From Cryptococcus deneoformans JEC21 (Eukaryota > Basidiomycota > Tremellomycetes > Tremellales > Cryptococcaceae): a DNA stretch of 64,000 nt. This document shows, piece by piece, positions 11,536-22,741 of this stretch (within the stretch, counting starts at the first letter, position 1; each line of letters opens with the position of its first letter). Where the stretch lies: NCBI RefSeq assembly GCF_000091045.1, contig NC_006685.1, forward strand, positions 1,767,201 through 1,831,200, written 5' to 3'. The position numbers were made by a program, and so were the translations under genes. The notes under the pieces were generated by a model. The model was given only the letters and a program-made list of their open reading frames with translations, was not told the DNA's origin and did no database searches.

Positions 11536-12799
11536 TTACTTCCTGGGGCTTCTGGTGCCGCTTCTACTCCTGTCAATGCTCATGCTCCTGGTGCTGCTCC
11601 TACTTCTACTCCTGCTGAGGCTGTATCTTTTCCTAGGGAGAGGAGACCTGCTCCTGCTCCTGCTCATACTAACACTCCGTCCCCTAGAGTAACTCCTCGC
11701 CCTACTCCTACTCCTCCTCCTAACCGGACTCCTGCTCCTACTAACACTTGCGCGTCGTCTGACAGGCGAACGCGATCTCACACCACCACGTGGACCTCGC
11801 GGGCTGACCGAACGCGAGGCTGATCTCGCACCGCGGCCATACTCCGGAGACGGCCTCCTAGGCGCACCACGCTCACCCCATTTACGCACAGGCACAGGAG
11901 GGCTCCTCTCTCGCCTCCATCCATTGTCTCTTCCTCCGGGAGGGGGTGGCCCGCCACCTCTTGAGAATCCTCCTCGGCCACCACCACCACCGCGACCGCC
12001 AGAAGGTCCAGGGCCGTAACCGTTACCATTTCGTCCAGGGAACGAGTCTCGTCCACCACGGTGCCTGGGGGGCGAACGCGAACGGGAGTACGAACGGCGT
12101 CGTCCATAAGAGGGGACACGGTCGCCTTTGCGGGGAGAGGGGGAACGAGATCGGGAGAGTGAACGGCGACGACGGGCGGGAGGAGGAGAGCGGCTACGCG
12201 AACGAGACGGGGATCGACGACGAGGAGAAGGAGCTTGAGGAGGAGGGAGAGGATGTTCAGAAATCTGTCGCTGTTCGTCAGCAGCTAGTTCATGCATGGG
12301 CTTGATTGACAAACTTACCTGAACATTGAGGAAAGATCCATCCAACTGCCCACCATCCATACACTTGACTGCCTTTGACGCCGCGGCAGGCGTATCAAAC
12401 TCAATTGCAGCTTTACCCTTGTTCAGTCCAGCTATTATTTCAGTCAGCATCAACGTTATCGACATAATACGACGCGACTATTTGCCCAGCAAAAAGGAGT
12501 ATGACAAACTTACAAACTTTAAACAACGGCAAATCAATCCCAGTAATCCGCCCATACTCTGAGAAGATCTCGTCCAAATGGCCCTTCATAACATTCTTGC
12601 TCAATCCAGATACCACGATGACCTTGTACAGGCCATCTCCGGGCGCGTCCATGTCGGCATCTCGAAGAGATGCCTTTCTGGGAAGGGGCGACCTTGACCT
12701 GGACCTGGAAGGAGATCTAGATCGAGAGAGGTAAGACCTGGCCGGAGAGCGGTCTGGGGTGAGTGACTTGGGAGTCGTTGAGCGGCCTCTTGAAGGCAT
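11536..12799 (-). CDS. RNPS1-like SR-related RNA-binding protein
   Basis: Predicted exons, complement: 12514-12799, 12319-12431, 11536-12264 (375 aa). An N-terminal RS-rich stretch (about 1-50) leads into a single RRM (about 57-135). Its RNP motifs are VIVVSGLSKNV and KGKAAIEFDTPAAASKAV, followed by LDGSFLNVQISEHPLPPP, a junction typical of RNPS1. The remainder alternates RS/SP dipeptides with a Gly/Arg-rich patch (GGRGGGGGRGGFSRGGG). RNPS1 is a nuclear splicing activator and peripheral component of the exon-junction complex; that role is inferred from the family. Repetitive codons make the C-terminal two-thirds prone to length change. Other SR-type proteins are possible, but the RRM best fits RNPS1. 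Confidence 0.85.
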
Positions 12800-12962
12800 G
12801 TCTTGATTTTTTTAAATTCTTAGATATGAAAAGAAAGGATGTTATGTATGATGATGATGATGAGAACGAACATGCTGGATGATGACGGCGAATTGCGGAG
12901 TTATAACGGAATCTAATTACCTCATGGTGCAAAAAGGTAACAGGTTGCAAAAAAACAAAAAG

Positions 12963-12968
12963 AAAAAA
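12963..12968 (-). terminator. RNA polymerase III terminator of the tRNA
   Basis: A run of six T on the minus strand begins 5 bases after the discriminator base of the adjacent tRNA gene. This is the usual Pol III stop signal. Confidence 0.8.
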
Positions 12969-12973
12969 TCTGT

Positions 12974-13060
12974 TGACGAAGGTGGGATTCGAACCCACGC
13001 GCAAAGCATGCCGGCGTTTCACACCTGAACGACACTCCATAACCACTCGGACACTTCGCC
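12974..13060 (-). tRNA. tRNA-Leu (anticodon CAG), with short intron
   Basis: On the minus strand, GGCGAAG at 13054-13060 pairs with CTTCGTC at 12975-12981 (one G-U), with discriminator A at 12974. The D arm contains GTCCGAGTGGTTA (A-box-like) and the T arm GTGGGTTCGAATCCCAC is a perfect 5-bp stem with B box. An anticodon stem TGTCG/CGGCA leaves a 16-nt loop. This fits a 7-nt loop TTCAGG...C with anticodon CAG at 13025-13027 plus an intron of about 9 nt after position 37. The extra arm of about 10 nt and discriminator A fit leucine rather than serine. Exact intron borders are uncertain. Confidence 0.82.
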
Positions 13061-13639
13061 ATTGGATGTTTGTACAGCAAGATTTAAGTTTATAACCTCA
13101 TGGCAGTGGTAATGTTTCGTATCGATTATTTTTTGTCCATATCTTTTGGTTTTCCAAAACGACATCAGTAAGCTAAGCTTGTTAAGAGGGCAGGCCAAGT
13201 TTTCTGGATTTGCCGCTATTTGGTCATTAGTGTCATGTTTCGGACACCGACACATATCCTATCTCCCTGTCAATCGATGGACGCCGATCTTCTGCGTCAT
13301 CAAGCGACTAGGTGGAGGACGCACAACGGATGTGGAGGTGCTTCGCCCATCACTCCCTCAGCTGGTCATCCCAAACTATTCAAATCGATTTCTATACTAG
13401 CTCTGTATTATGTCTTTAGCTCTCTGAAGCTTCCTAACATCGCTGAACATTGGCCGACAAATCCAGTCAAAAAGACCGCCGTTTTTGAACAGTTTGGCAT
13501 TCTGCAGGCACATATCATCGAATAGTGTAGGCCGAGGAAGATGAGTAGACATCCACCCTTCATCGGTGAGCAGTAGGGATCATAATCTCAGACCAGCTAT
13601 ACTTGAATTCCTGGTATTTGCATCCGGAGCTGATCAATA
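13061..13639. other. Intergenic, no gene seen
   Basis: This 579-bp stretch lies between the tRNA 5' end and the flavin-reductase-domain gene. It should include that gene's promoter. Short open frames on both strands carry no recognisable protein sequence. Confidence 0.5.
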
Positions 13640-15004
13640 ATGTCTGGTCTGTGTTCAGAGGTTGAAGCTTCAAGACCAGAGTTCGACAGAAACTTTATGC
13701 CCACAATTACTAAGACGCCCAATCCAAGCTTTAAACCTGGACAAGGATTGAACGACTTGGTAGGATCAGAATGGTTTTGTCTCGATGTGGATGTCAAAGC
13801 TAACGAGATTATCTTCACACAGCCCTGTGCCGGAGAATTTCAACCGAATGAGGCCAAGTGGAAGAGTATCACCCCGGAAGAGCAAGCCGGCGGCGATGTC
13901 TACAAAGTGAGATAGGTTCCTTCATCTGAAAAAGTGGTGCTGACACAGTCTTTAGATGATGATTTCAGGTATTGTGTGTCAAATCTCAGTGAAGATAGGT
14001 GATTATGGACGCTGACGTTTACGAAATCTCTTCAGACTCCCAGGCCGATCGCTTTTGTCTCCAGCATGGGGTCCGATGGAAAAGCCAACGTACGCCTGAC
14101 GTCCCCCACCTGATTGTCTCTCACCAACAATCTCTCAGTTGGCTCCCATGTCTTATTTTGCCGCTGTCGGTCACAATCCTCCAACTATCATGATCTCTGT
14201 GGCAGCAGGCAAGCTCACTGACGGCCTAAAAGGTAGGCACTCCATCATCATCGCAAGACCTACCAATGACTTTAAACAGACACGAGCCATAACATCAAAG
14301 AGACCAAGGAGTTTTGCGTCTCTATCATTTCGGAGCCCTTTTTGGAAGCCGCTAACTTTACATCAATCGACGCACCATACAATGTCGATGAGTGGGCCCT
14401 CTCCGGCCTCACACAGCGTCCATCAGAGTAAGTAGGGACGGTGTTACATGATCATGTCGAGGCTCACTGTCAAACTCAAGGACTGTGAAACCGCCGCACG
14501 TCGCCGAATCAGCATTCACTATGGAATGTGAAGTCTTACATTGGTACGACCTCATAGGAGATAAAGGGAAGCCCACTCAAGCCGTAATCTTGGGGAAGAT
14601 TAAACGTTTCCAAGTTGCAAGTGTTCTTTTTTTTCGCCTGTAAAGAGATATAACGCTAATTTGGGCCTTAATGAGTAGAAGGAATTTGTGTTGGACCCTC
14701 AAGATCAAATGAAGGTGCTTACCGAGAAGCTAAGACCCATGTCAAGGCTAGGAGGAATTTCGTAGGTTCAAAGAGCCATAGATCTGTATTCCGAAAATGA
14801 GCTGACATCTAATGCGTCATGTGCAGTTATGCCCGTTCAACACAGTAAGTCTGATCGCTTTTCTACAGTACTTTCCATTAAACATGGCAATGGCCGCTTT
14901 GTAGGATGGTAGAGATCCCTAGACCGGTCTGGGACCAAGTCAAGAACACCCCAGAGGTGAAAGAAGCGCTAGACCAAGGTCCTCGAAAGACGACAGAGAA
15001 ATAA
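13640..15004 (+). CDS. Flavin reductase-like (FMN-binding) domain protein
   Basis: Nine predicted exons: 13640-13906, 13956-13973, 14036-14089, 14139-14232, 14280-14427, 14481-14616, 14679-14761, 14827-14844, 14905-15004 (305 aa). After about 85 residues the split-barrel FMN domain begins with MMISGITPRPIAFVSSMGSD, then APMSYFAAVGHNPPTIMISV and ETKEFCVSIISEPFLEAANF, all hallmarks of the DIM6/NTAB flavin-reductase-like family. An RSTQMVEIPRP segment lies near the C terminus. Such proteins bind FMN and reduce it or serve as flavin carriers; the substrate is unknown. Two exons are only 18 nt long. The intron at 14617-14678 needs a GC donor (GCAAGT) to keep frame. No targeting signal was seen. 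Confidence 0.85.
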
Positions 15005-15280
15005 CATTCGCCATCCGGCTGTGTTTTACGTAGATTCTATGTAGTAGATTACATATAGCTCTTCTTGTGCCTAGATCTAGCGTATCGTGTAATGTTTTAC
15101 GCTCATATATATATGCAGCACATTTGAAGGGAGACACTCACAATAATCTTTCCCGTGTGTTTTTTTACTGACGCCTGGTTGTTTTGTGTGGACGCGTCGC
15201 GTCTGTCATATGTGGTCCCATCGTCGTTCATCCTCTATTTTCATCCTTCTTCTCCTTTTTTATCCTTATAGCCATAGATT

Positions 15281-18200
15281 ATGCCTAAAACACTAACGGA
15301 ATCCGAAGTAGAGGCTACTTTCGCGAAGCTTAAAGCAGCAGGTATGCCTGTTCCGCACCGTTAGACACGGAGACCAGCTTACTCACCACTACATGTATAG
15401 ACCCCGACAGGAAAGTCGATATCATACAGTTCTTTGGGTTGCAGCTTGAAGATGTAGAAGAGGTATGTTTATGCGCTATGGGTATATGCTAACCGATGTC
15501 AGCTTCCAGCGAGTGTTATTGACCCCTTCCTCCTCATTTTACCTCCTCTCATCCGTTCACCTCACTCCCTTCTGCTATCCTCCGTTCTCTCTTCCTTCCT
15601 CCCATACTTTCTCCCTCTCATTCCTAAGCACCCCACGACCCATTTACGCCTAGCCCTCCTTCAAGTCCTTCCAGCGCTACTAGAAAAACTCAATGACGCA
15701 AAAGAGAGAATACACTCGGCAGCGGGCAATGCGATCGTTATTCTGGGGGAACTGAGTTGGGAAGCCGAACCGCCTATACCAGCCTCAAACCTCAATTCAA
15801 GTGGTAGTCTAAAGGCTGGAAGTCTATCATCAAGTACGGCCACTAAATCAAAACCGCACGAAACACTTCCTCATTTATGGGAAAGACACCTAAAAGATGT
15901 GCTTCAAGGCAAAGCTTGGCGGTCGAAAGTGGAGGGTATGAAGGTGTTAACAAAGATGAGAAGTAAAGAAGGTGCTAAAATGGGGCTTAAGGCATGGCTA
16001 GGGGTTCTAGTCGATCTATTGGAGGACGGAGATGGGAATGTTAGGGACCAAGCCAGGGAGGTGAGTCGTCCATTTTCCCTTATATAGCATTGCTGACAGA
16101 AAACGTTTCAAGACCGTCGTTGAGCTCTTATCGCCTCCCTCGACCCCACCCGCTGCTCGATCGGAATTCAAAAGGCTGCTAGTCGCGAGAAACGTACGAA
16201 AGACCATAGCAGATGATATCATCACACGTATTCTTAGTGGTGAAGGGTCTGACCGCTCTACGCCTGCCGTTATGAATTCTGAATTGGGTAAGGAGGAAGG
16301 TGCTAGTAGGTCAGGAGCGGCTGCTCCTGCTCATTCACAAGCAGATGATGTAGATATCGTCTATGTAAGCTTATTTCCGGTCTTGCGAAACTTAGTACTG
16401 ACACTATCTACAGGTCGCCTCTCCACAAGACCTCGAGAGAGAGTTCCACTCTATGTTGCCTTTCTTTGAGGGTAAAGAGACTGAAGAAAACTGGGCACCA
16501 AGGGAGAGAAGTATCGTTCGCATACGAGGCATGATGAAAGGACAAGCACATGTCAAGTATCAGGCTGCTTTCATAGCCGGATTGAAGGGTGGCATTGTGG
16601 AAGGAATGTCAAAGACAGCAAGTATGATTTTGTCATTTGAATGTATAGGTCTGACCAATCTGTAGGTACTAAGTCTGAGAACAACAGTGGCACAACAAAG
16701 CTGTTACCTTCTCAAAGAGCTTCCAGAAGGCTTAGGGGCGGCGTTTGACAACTTTGTCGAATTCCTTTTACCTATACTAGGGAAGATGTCGTAGGTGCCG
16801 TTGTAGGGAATAATGAAAGATCTGATGGCAATATACAGTGGCTTTACCAAAAAGCTCATCGCTGATCGCTCCCAAACCGCCGTAACATCTATTATCACTC
16901 ACACTACCGTTCATCCCCGTATTTTCATCAATCACATTTCTTCCGGTATCCAAGAAAAAAATGTCCAGATTCGTGCCTACTCAGTCAACCATCTCAAAAC
17001 ATTTCTCATTGTCCATGCTTCACATGCCAAGCACCAAATCGAAGCGACGCCAGGTCTGAGTGATACGCTGGATGCTGCATTCAGGAAAGCATTGGCAGAC
17101 GTAAACCCGGGTGTGAGAGAAGTGACAAGACAAGCATTCTGGAGGTATCATGAAGTGTGGAGAAGCAAAGCAGAAGTCTTGATGAACAGTTTGGATGGGC
17201 AGGCGAGGAAGCAGCTCGAGAAAGCTAATCCGAGGACGGCGGCTTCCCCTATGCCTTCATACGCTTCTTCATCATCTACCGGTGCTCCAAGCTCTGCAAA
17301 TACAAAGCCCCCATCTAAAAAGATGGACCTCAAGGCGATGCTTGCAGAAAGGAGGCGAGCCGTGAAAGAAGCTGGCAAACAAGCACAAGAGACGAATGCA
17401 GGATCTCCTAGAGTGGTGTCGAACCCAGTGTTTGCTTCACCGGGAGTTCAACACGCTTCCATCACGGGTCTACCAAGATCGAGCTCTGCTGTCGGGATTG
17501 CAAGACATGTCGAAACCTCCAGCCCTAGCCCCGTCCGTTCACCCACACCTAGTTCATCGGCTACTCGCATTAGACCTTCACCCTCTCCCGAACGTATTCA
17601 ATCCCCTATCCAGACGAAGATCGAGATCGACTCGCCCCTGCGTTCGCGATATACAAGCCTTACGCCAGATTTGGCAAGAAGCCCCCCCAAATCACCATCT
17701 CCATCTTTAAGTCCGAGTCTGGGATTGGGCGAATCCCCGTTGAGACAGGTCTTGACTTATCCAGCAGCTAATGGGCGTCACTCAGTTGGGGAAGGAAAAA
17801 GAGCGATACCCGAGCTTGTAGAGGTGGCTGACAATGGTGCTGAACATGAAGTTGACGAGCTTACGCTGAAGGAAGGACAAAAAACTAGAGATGATGGTAA
17901 TACGGACCAGGAACTTCCTCCGACGGTGCAGGAAGAAGTGGACCAGGTTGAACAGAGCCAACAATTCGAATCCGAGCCTCGGTTAGAGCACCCCGAACCT
18001 CAACAGGGTAATACCTTCTCTACCTCAACTTCCGGTCGTGTGCCATCGACCCCCGCACGATCGATAGCAACAGGTACAACCGCATCTTTACCTAATTCGC
18101 GTAATGGAAACATCAAAGGCGAAAAGATAATCAGCTCGAGGCTCAATCCTGAGGCATTCCAAACGCCGCTCAACCCCAAGACTAGTGCTCTTAGAAGCAG

Positions 18201-19596
18201 CAGTGCTATTCGTACTCCAGCATGGAAGGACTCTCCAAGACCAGAAGCGGTGACTCCTCAGATGATGCAGAAGCTGAAGGAGAGACGACATGAGAGGAGT
18301 TGGTGGGTGAAAAGGCAAGAGTGTGAGTTTGTTTTCCTTTGCCAAGGATTGTAGTAAGCTATTATATAACTGACGCGCGATGATATTTTTATTACCAGTG
18401 TTGGAAAAGGCTTCGCCTCTCAAACCTCTTACCCCGTCACCTTCATTTGCGATATTGCCTGATATAGAAGCCCTGGAATTGGGCGCACCGACGCTCAAGA
18501 ATCTCCAGAAAATCGCACTCTTCTGCAGCTCGCATCCTGTCCGTCCTGAACCAACTGCCGAACAGGATGAAGAGGAAAAAAGAGCGTTTGAAGAGGAGAA
18601 GAGAGTCTGGACAGGGCTGTTTGATAGGGTCATGAATGGCGTAGTAGACTTCTTAAGACCAGACAAGGTTAGTTTTTTTTTTTTTTTTTGGCGAAATATT
18701 TTGTTTTCCGCTGAACAGCGACTGTCGGGTTAGGACAAAGAACTTCTCGAGCAAGGACTGGTTGTCCTTTGGGAAATCGTTCAACACCAATGGCCATTGG
18801 TCGATGATACGCAGAGACTGTGCCACGGGTTGTTCAGATTGAGGGAAAGTTCTGATGCCGTTGTGAGTCTTTGAAGTGATTGTTATCAGTAGTGACTTAC
18901 ATGCGAATTTTCTTTCGTGCTGTATAGGTACTCGAGTCGACTAACGCTCTGATATCCCTCCTCGTCCAAATCTCTGACCCGATGCTTCTCCTTTGCAATC
19001 TCCGTTCATCTCTCGATCGTTTCCTTACTAAACACCCTGCCCCGCCCTCAAGCTCTGCGGACAATTCCGATCCAATGACCAGTGCCCTCTCACAACTGTC
19101 ACTCTCGAGCTCCAAAGAATCGCCTGAGAAGAGGACGAGGAATTCGGGCTATCTATTCGGGCTTACAAGTATTGGTATGTGCGTATTGAGATTATCGGCG
19201 CCCGTGATTGTTTCCGAAGGCCCAAAACTAGGTCAGATTGTCATGGAAGTACGGCAAGCTTTCTTTCAATCTATGTTATATATGGGTACTGACCGCGAGT
19301 TGCGTCCATAGGCAATAAACGATCCATCATCCATCATCCGCCAGGCTGCCCACTCTCTTCTACTGGCCATTCAATGCGTTACTCATGATTCCAGAAAAAC
19401 ACTTGCCTTTGTGCCTGCTATGTCACAGGGTCAGAAAGATCTCGCGGTATATTATATGGCACAAAACGGGGTCTTGGAGCAGATTGGACTTCATAAAAAA
19501 GCAACTAGTGAAGGAGAAAAAGGCAGGGAAGGCGACAGGGATAATATGACTGGCGAGTTGGCAGGGTTGATGTCGAGAGGGGTGATAAGGGAGTGA
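15281..19596 (+). CDS. STU1: CLASP-family microtubule plus-end protein, Stu1-like
   Basis: Eleven predicted exons: 15281-15341, 15401-15462, 15503-16060, 16113-16364, 16414-16617, 16666-16790, 16839-18322, 18399-18667, 18734-18862, 18928-19248, 19312-19596 (1249 aa). Residues about 1-300 form a HEAT/TOG-like repeat region. The CLASP N-terminal TOG domain spans about 312-520 ([21 protein letters not shown], then [18 protein letters not shown]). A Ser/Pro/Arg-rich segment (about 545-880), typical of CLASP microtubule binding, precedes a C-terminal helical domain (about 915-1249). CLASPs stabilise microtubules at the spindle, kinetochores and cell cortex. The intron at 16618-16665 uses a GC donor. 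A T17 run lies in the intron after 18667. The gene is convergent with the CWF19-like gene, 282 bp away. Confidence 0.9.
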
Positions 19597-19878
19597 GTGA
19601 AGGGGAACCTGTCAGAATCATTGTATAGCATATCTCCCCAAAGAAATTTGAGGGTAATCGATTTACTATTTTTTTACCTATATAATCAGAAATGCCTTGC
19701 CAGGCTCTCGAATTTCCGTCAGATTCCGATGACGACCATGCTGGATCTCGATTACACTATCGTGCGTTGCACCGAACATGATGCTTCCCCCTTGGCCTAA
19801 TCATATCGTCTGTTAGAGACTACTTAGGACTCAATGGTCTGCCTGATAATACATGACTCTACTTGCATTGATTGTAAC

Positions 19879-22482
19879 CTATGAATGGAATGGAGCAAAC
19901 GCTTTTTTGAACTTGACAGCATCCTCTTTCTCCTCCGCATCACTCTTAGCACACGCTTTCCAATCAATACGATGCTGTAGACCCAAAAGACTGCCAAGTA
20001 CGATTCTGAACAAAAAGAGCCCATTAGTCAAGGATGATTTCCCCCAAATAGAAACCGGCCAAGACTTACCTGCCAAACTGAAGGTCAAAGTTCCCCTTCA
20101 ACATGTGCACCATCTTGGTCCCATCTGGGCATTCCACTTTGAAATAGTTTCCACCAGATCCAGCTCTCGCCAACGCCCTCTCCGGCTCCTTTTCCCAATC
20201 GATACCCTGTCTTTCTCCTGCAATCCTGAATGATTCCTCGACTTTATTCGCCAACTCTTTGGGGATAGGTACGATCTGCACGTGCGCGTGCCCCCCCCTG
20301 CCACTGAGACGGCCGACCTCAAATGAGACGGGGACAGCACCATAAGAGGCATAACATTCTCGGAGAGAAGATTTGAAGCCCTCTAATTCAGAGATGATTG
20401 ACATGGCGTCATCGGCGGGAATGGAGAGGAGAGTAGGATGATGAGCGATGGGAATGATCTGGAAGTGTGATTGTCAGGAGAAAATGTCCAGAAGTATGAG
20501 GCTGAACATACCAGAACATGTCCTCCACCAGGGACAAGTGATTTGCCCTCGTCAGTAGGTATAAGTTGTCCTTTGGGAAGTGTCACGTAAGTTTCTGCTC
20601 CGATTGCAACGATGAGATGCTTGGTGACTTTAGGGTTACTCAGACAGAACCAACCTACGCGAATGATCAGCTAACAAACCCCCAGCTTTTAAACTGCACA
20701 CTCACATTCAGCAGGACCAAGCTCCTTCTTCTTGGCTTTGGCTTCTTCCCTTTCCAAAACCAAAGGACAATCCCGGATGTAATGTTGCCCGTCGGCTCCA
20801 CATGCACGACATACATAACCTTGAGGAGGCGGCTTAGGTCCCCTTGGTTTATCTTCCTTGTTAGGACATTCTCGGACGAAGTGGTCCGGCTGATTGATTT
20901 CGCGGTAAAGAGAGAGAGGAAAAGAGAGACCGAGTCAGCTGGACGTCCGGTACCTACTGCATGTGCCGTCAAACTGGTGGGCCAGGACTTACGGATTGGC
21001 AGATTTTGCACTTGTATCCTGGAGGCGGCTTGGATTTGTCGCCTTTCATGGGACAATCTTGAATCCAATGCTGACAAATGATCAAGTCAGCCACTATATC
21101 ACACATGTAACGAAGCGACTCACACCAGCTTGAGAACAAATCTTGCACATATAGTCAGCTGGAGGAGGTGCACCGTCTTCGGGGATGGAGCATCAGCACT
21201 GTTCTGGTGATGATAAGAGGCTTTTCAAATACACACCCAGCCGGCCCTTCTTTTGTGACTGTCCGTTAACATCGTCTTCATCAAGACCTCGCTTTTTCAC
21301 AATGGGCACGGGCAGGAAAGGGTTAGGTGTCGCGTTGGCGGGCCGGGCGGGCACTGGAGTAGAGGAGCTTTGAGGAGGGAGAGTGAAAGCGTAGAACCAC
21401 TGTCCCATTAAACATCAGCCATCATTCCACGCTTCAATCTTTTTGTTCTGGCAAAAGATTTATTCTTACCCTAGCCTTTTTACCTCCAGCAGGCACCTCT
21501 CCTCCTAACGCTCCCAACTTGACCGCCCTAGTCCACCTCTCCTCCTTCCCTGACGGGCTAGCCCAACCCCATGGTTCTCTTTCCCAGAAACCTTCACCAT
21601 TCCCCCAAAGGAGGTATCTTGGTTTTGCCTTTTTGACAACCTCTTCCAGAGGAGGTGCAGGATTGATGAGCGAGACCCCGGAGGTTGTGAAAGAAGGGGA
21701 AAGGGAGGATATAGGAGGAGCTGGTGAAGAAAATAACAAGAGATCTATACCTTGAAATGCTGCAGGAAGAACCGCCGCTGATTGCTTGGCAGAAGCCAAA
21801 GATTCGGCTGTTTTGGTGGAAGGTTCAGAGAGAAGGGAATGTTTCAAGACGGCATCAACGCTTTCACGAGTTATGACAGGAGAATATGGATCCTGTAGAA
21901 AGACTTAGCAAGGCGCCAGAACATGATAAAAAGCCTCACGTCGAGGACATTGTAGGTCTCAGGGCTGTAACCGCCTCCAATGCAAGCAATCTTAAGACCT
22001 TGAGCAGTGGTGAGCACCTTTGATTTACCTAAAAACACGGTGAGTTACGAGGCAGCAGTCTGAAACAGCTTAACTTCATATTTACCAAGAAAAACGAGGT
22101 TGTCTACCACTTCTCCGCCCGTTTCTGAGATCTTCTCTTGGATCGATTGGGGCAAGATATTTTTGCCCAATGTAAAATAAGTCGGCACAGGAACTTGAAG
22201 ATTACAGGTTTAGCATGACATTATACTGCTCTTTCTGATGTCAAACTCACATTTCAGCCCTGCAACTTCACTCCCATCGGTTCCCTCAGCAAACAAATCC
22301 CCCACGACAACACATGCGTCGAACGGACCATGCTTCCCGTTGATGGCCGTGATCTTAGATACCAAGGTGGAGAGCTCCGATAGAGGTGATCCTATGGCAA
22401 GGCTAGAACGAATGTCAGTCTTGCTTTGGGACACTGATGGATTATCTACTTACATTTTGAGCGGCTGGGTCTGTTGCGCCAT
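19879..22482 (-). CDS. CWF19-like protein 1 / Drn1 (lariat-debranching cofactor)
   Basis: Twelve predicted exons, complement: 22454-22482, 22251-22402, 22086-22193, 22028-21940, 21470-21892, 21237-21399, 21124-21176, 20993-21070, 20706-20889, 20512-20654, 20070-20458, 19879-20005 (645 aa). The N terminus is a metallophosphatase-like domain (ILAIGSPLSELSTL, VVVGDLFAEG, CIGGGYSPETY). Three zinc knuckles follow: CKICSQAGHWIQDC, CKICQSPDHFVREC, and CRACGADGQHYIRDC with one extra residue between C and H. The C terminus holds the CwfJ parts 1 and 2, including PGGGHVLIIPIAHHPTLLSI (HIT-like) and GRGGHAHVQIVPIP. Yeast Drn1 binds the debranching enzyme Dbr1 and acts in turnover of intron lariats, a sensible need in this intron-rich genome (inference). 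Confidence 0.87.
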
Positions 22483-22741
22483 AGTGAATGTAGACTATAT
22501 CCTCAAGTTTACTTGAAAAGTGGGAATATATGGAGGATGGGAAGATATTAGACATTTCCATCCATCTCATCCTCTTCGAGTGCCGTCTTTCACCTTGATG
22601 TCATATATTTACGTAACTGTATTTGTTTACATCTTGTGCTCGTCTGTGTGGTTTCTTTCGTTTCTGTCGAGTAGCTAATTCGACAACACTCGAATTCCCT
22701 AGATGCTCCACATATAGTACTCGGAACCCCATGCGCCAGAT
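22483..22741. promoter_or_regulatory. Shared divergent promoter region, CWF19-like / TFIIB-like
   Basis: The two genes start back to back across 259 bp. No TATA box or clear operator was recognised. Confidence 0.5.
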
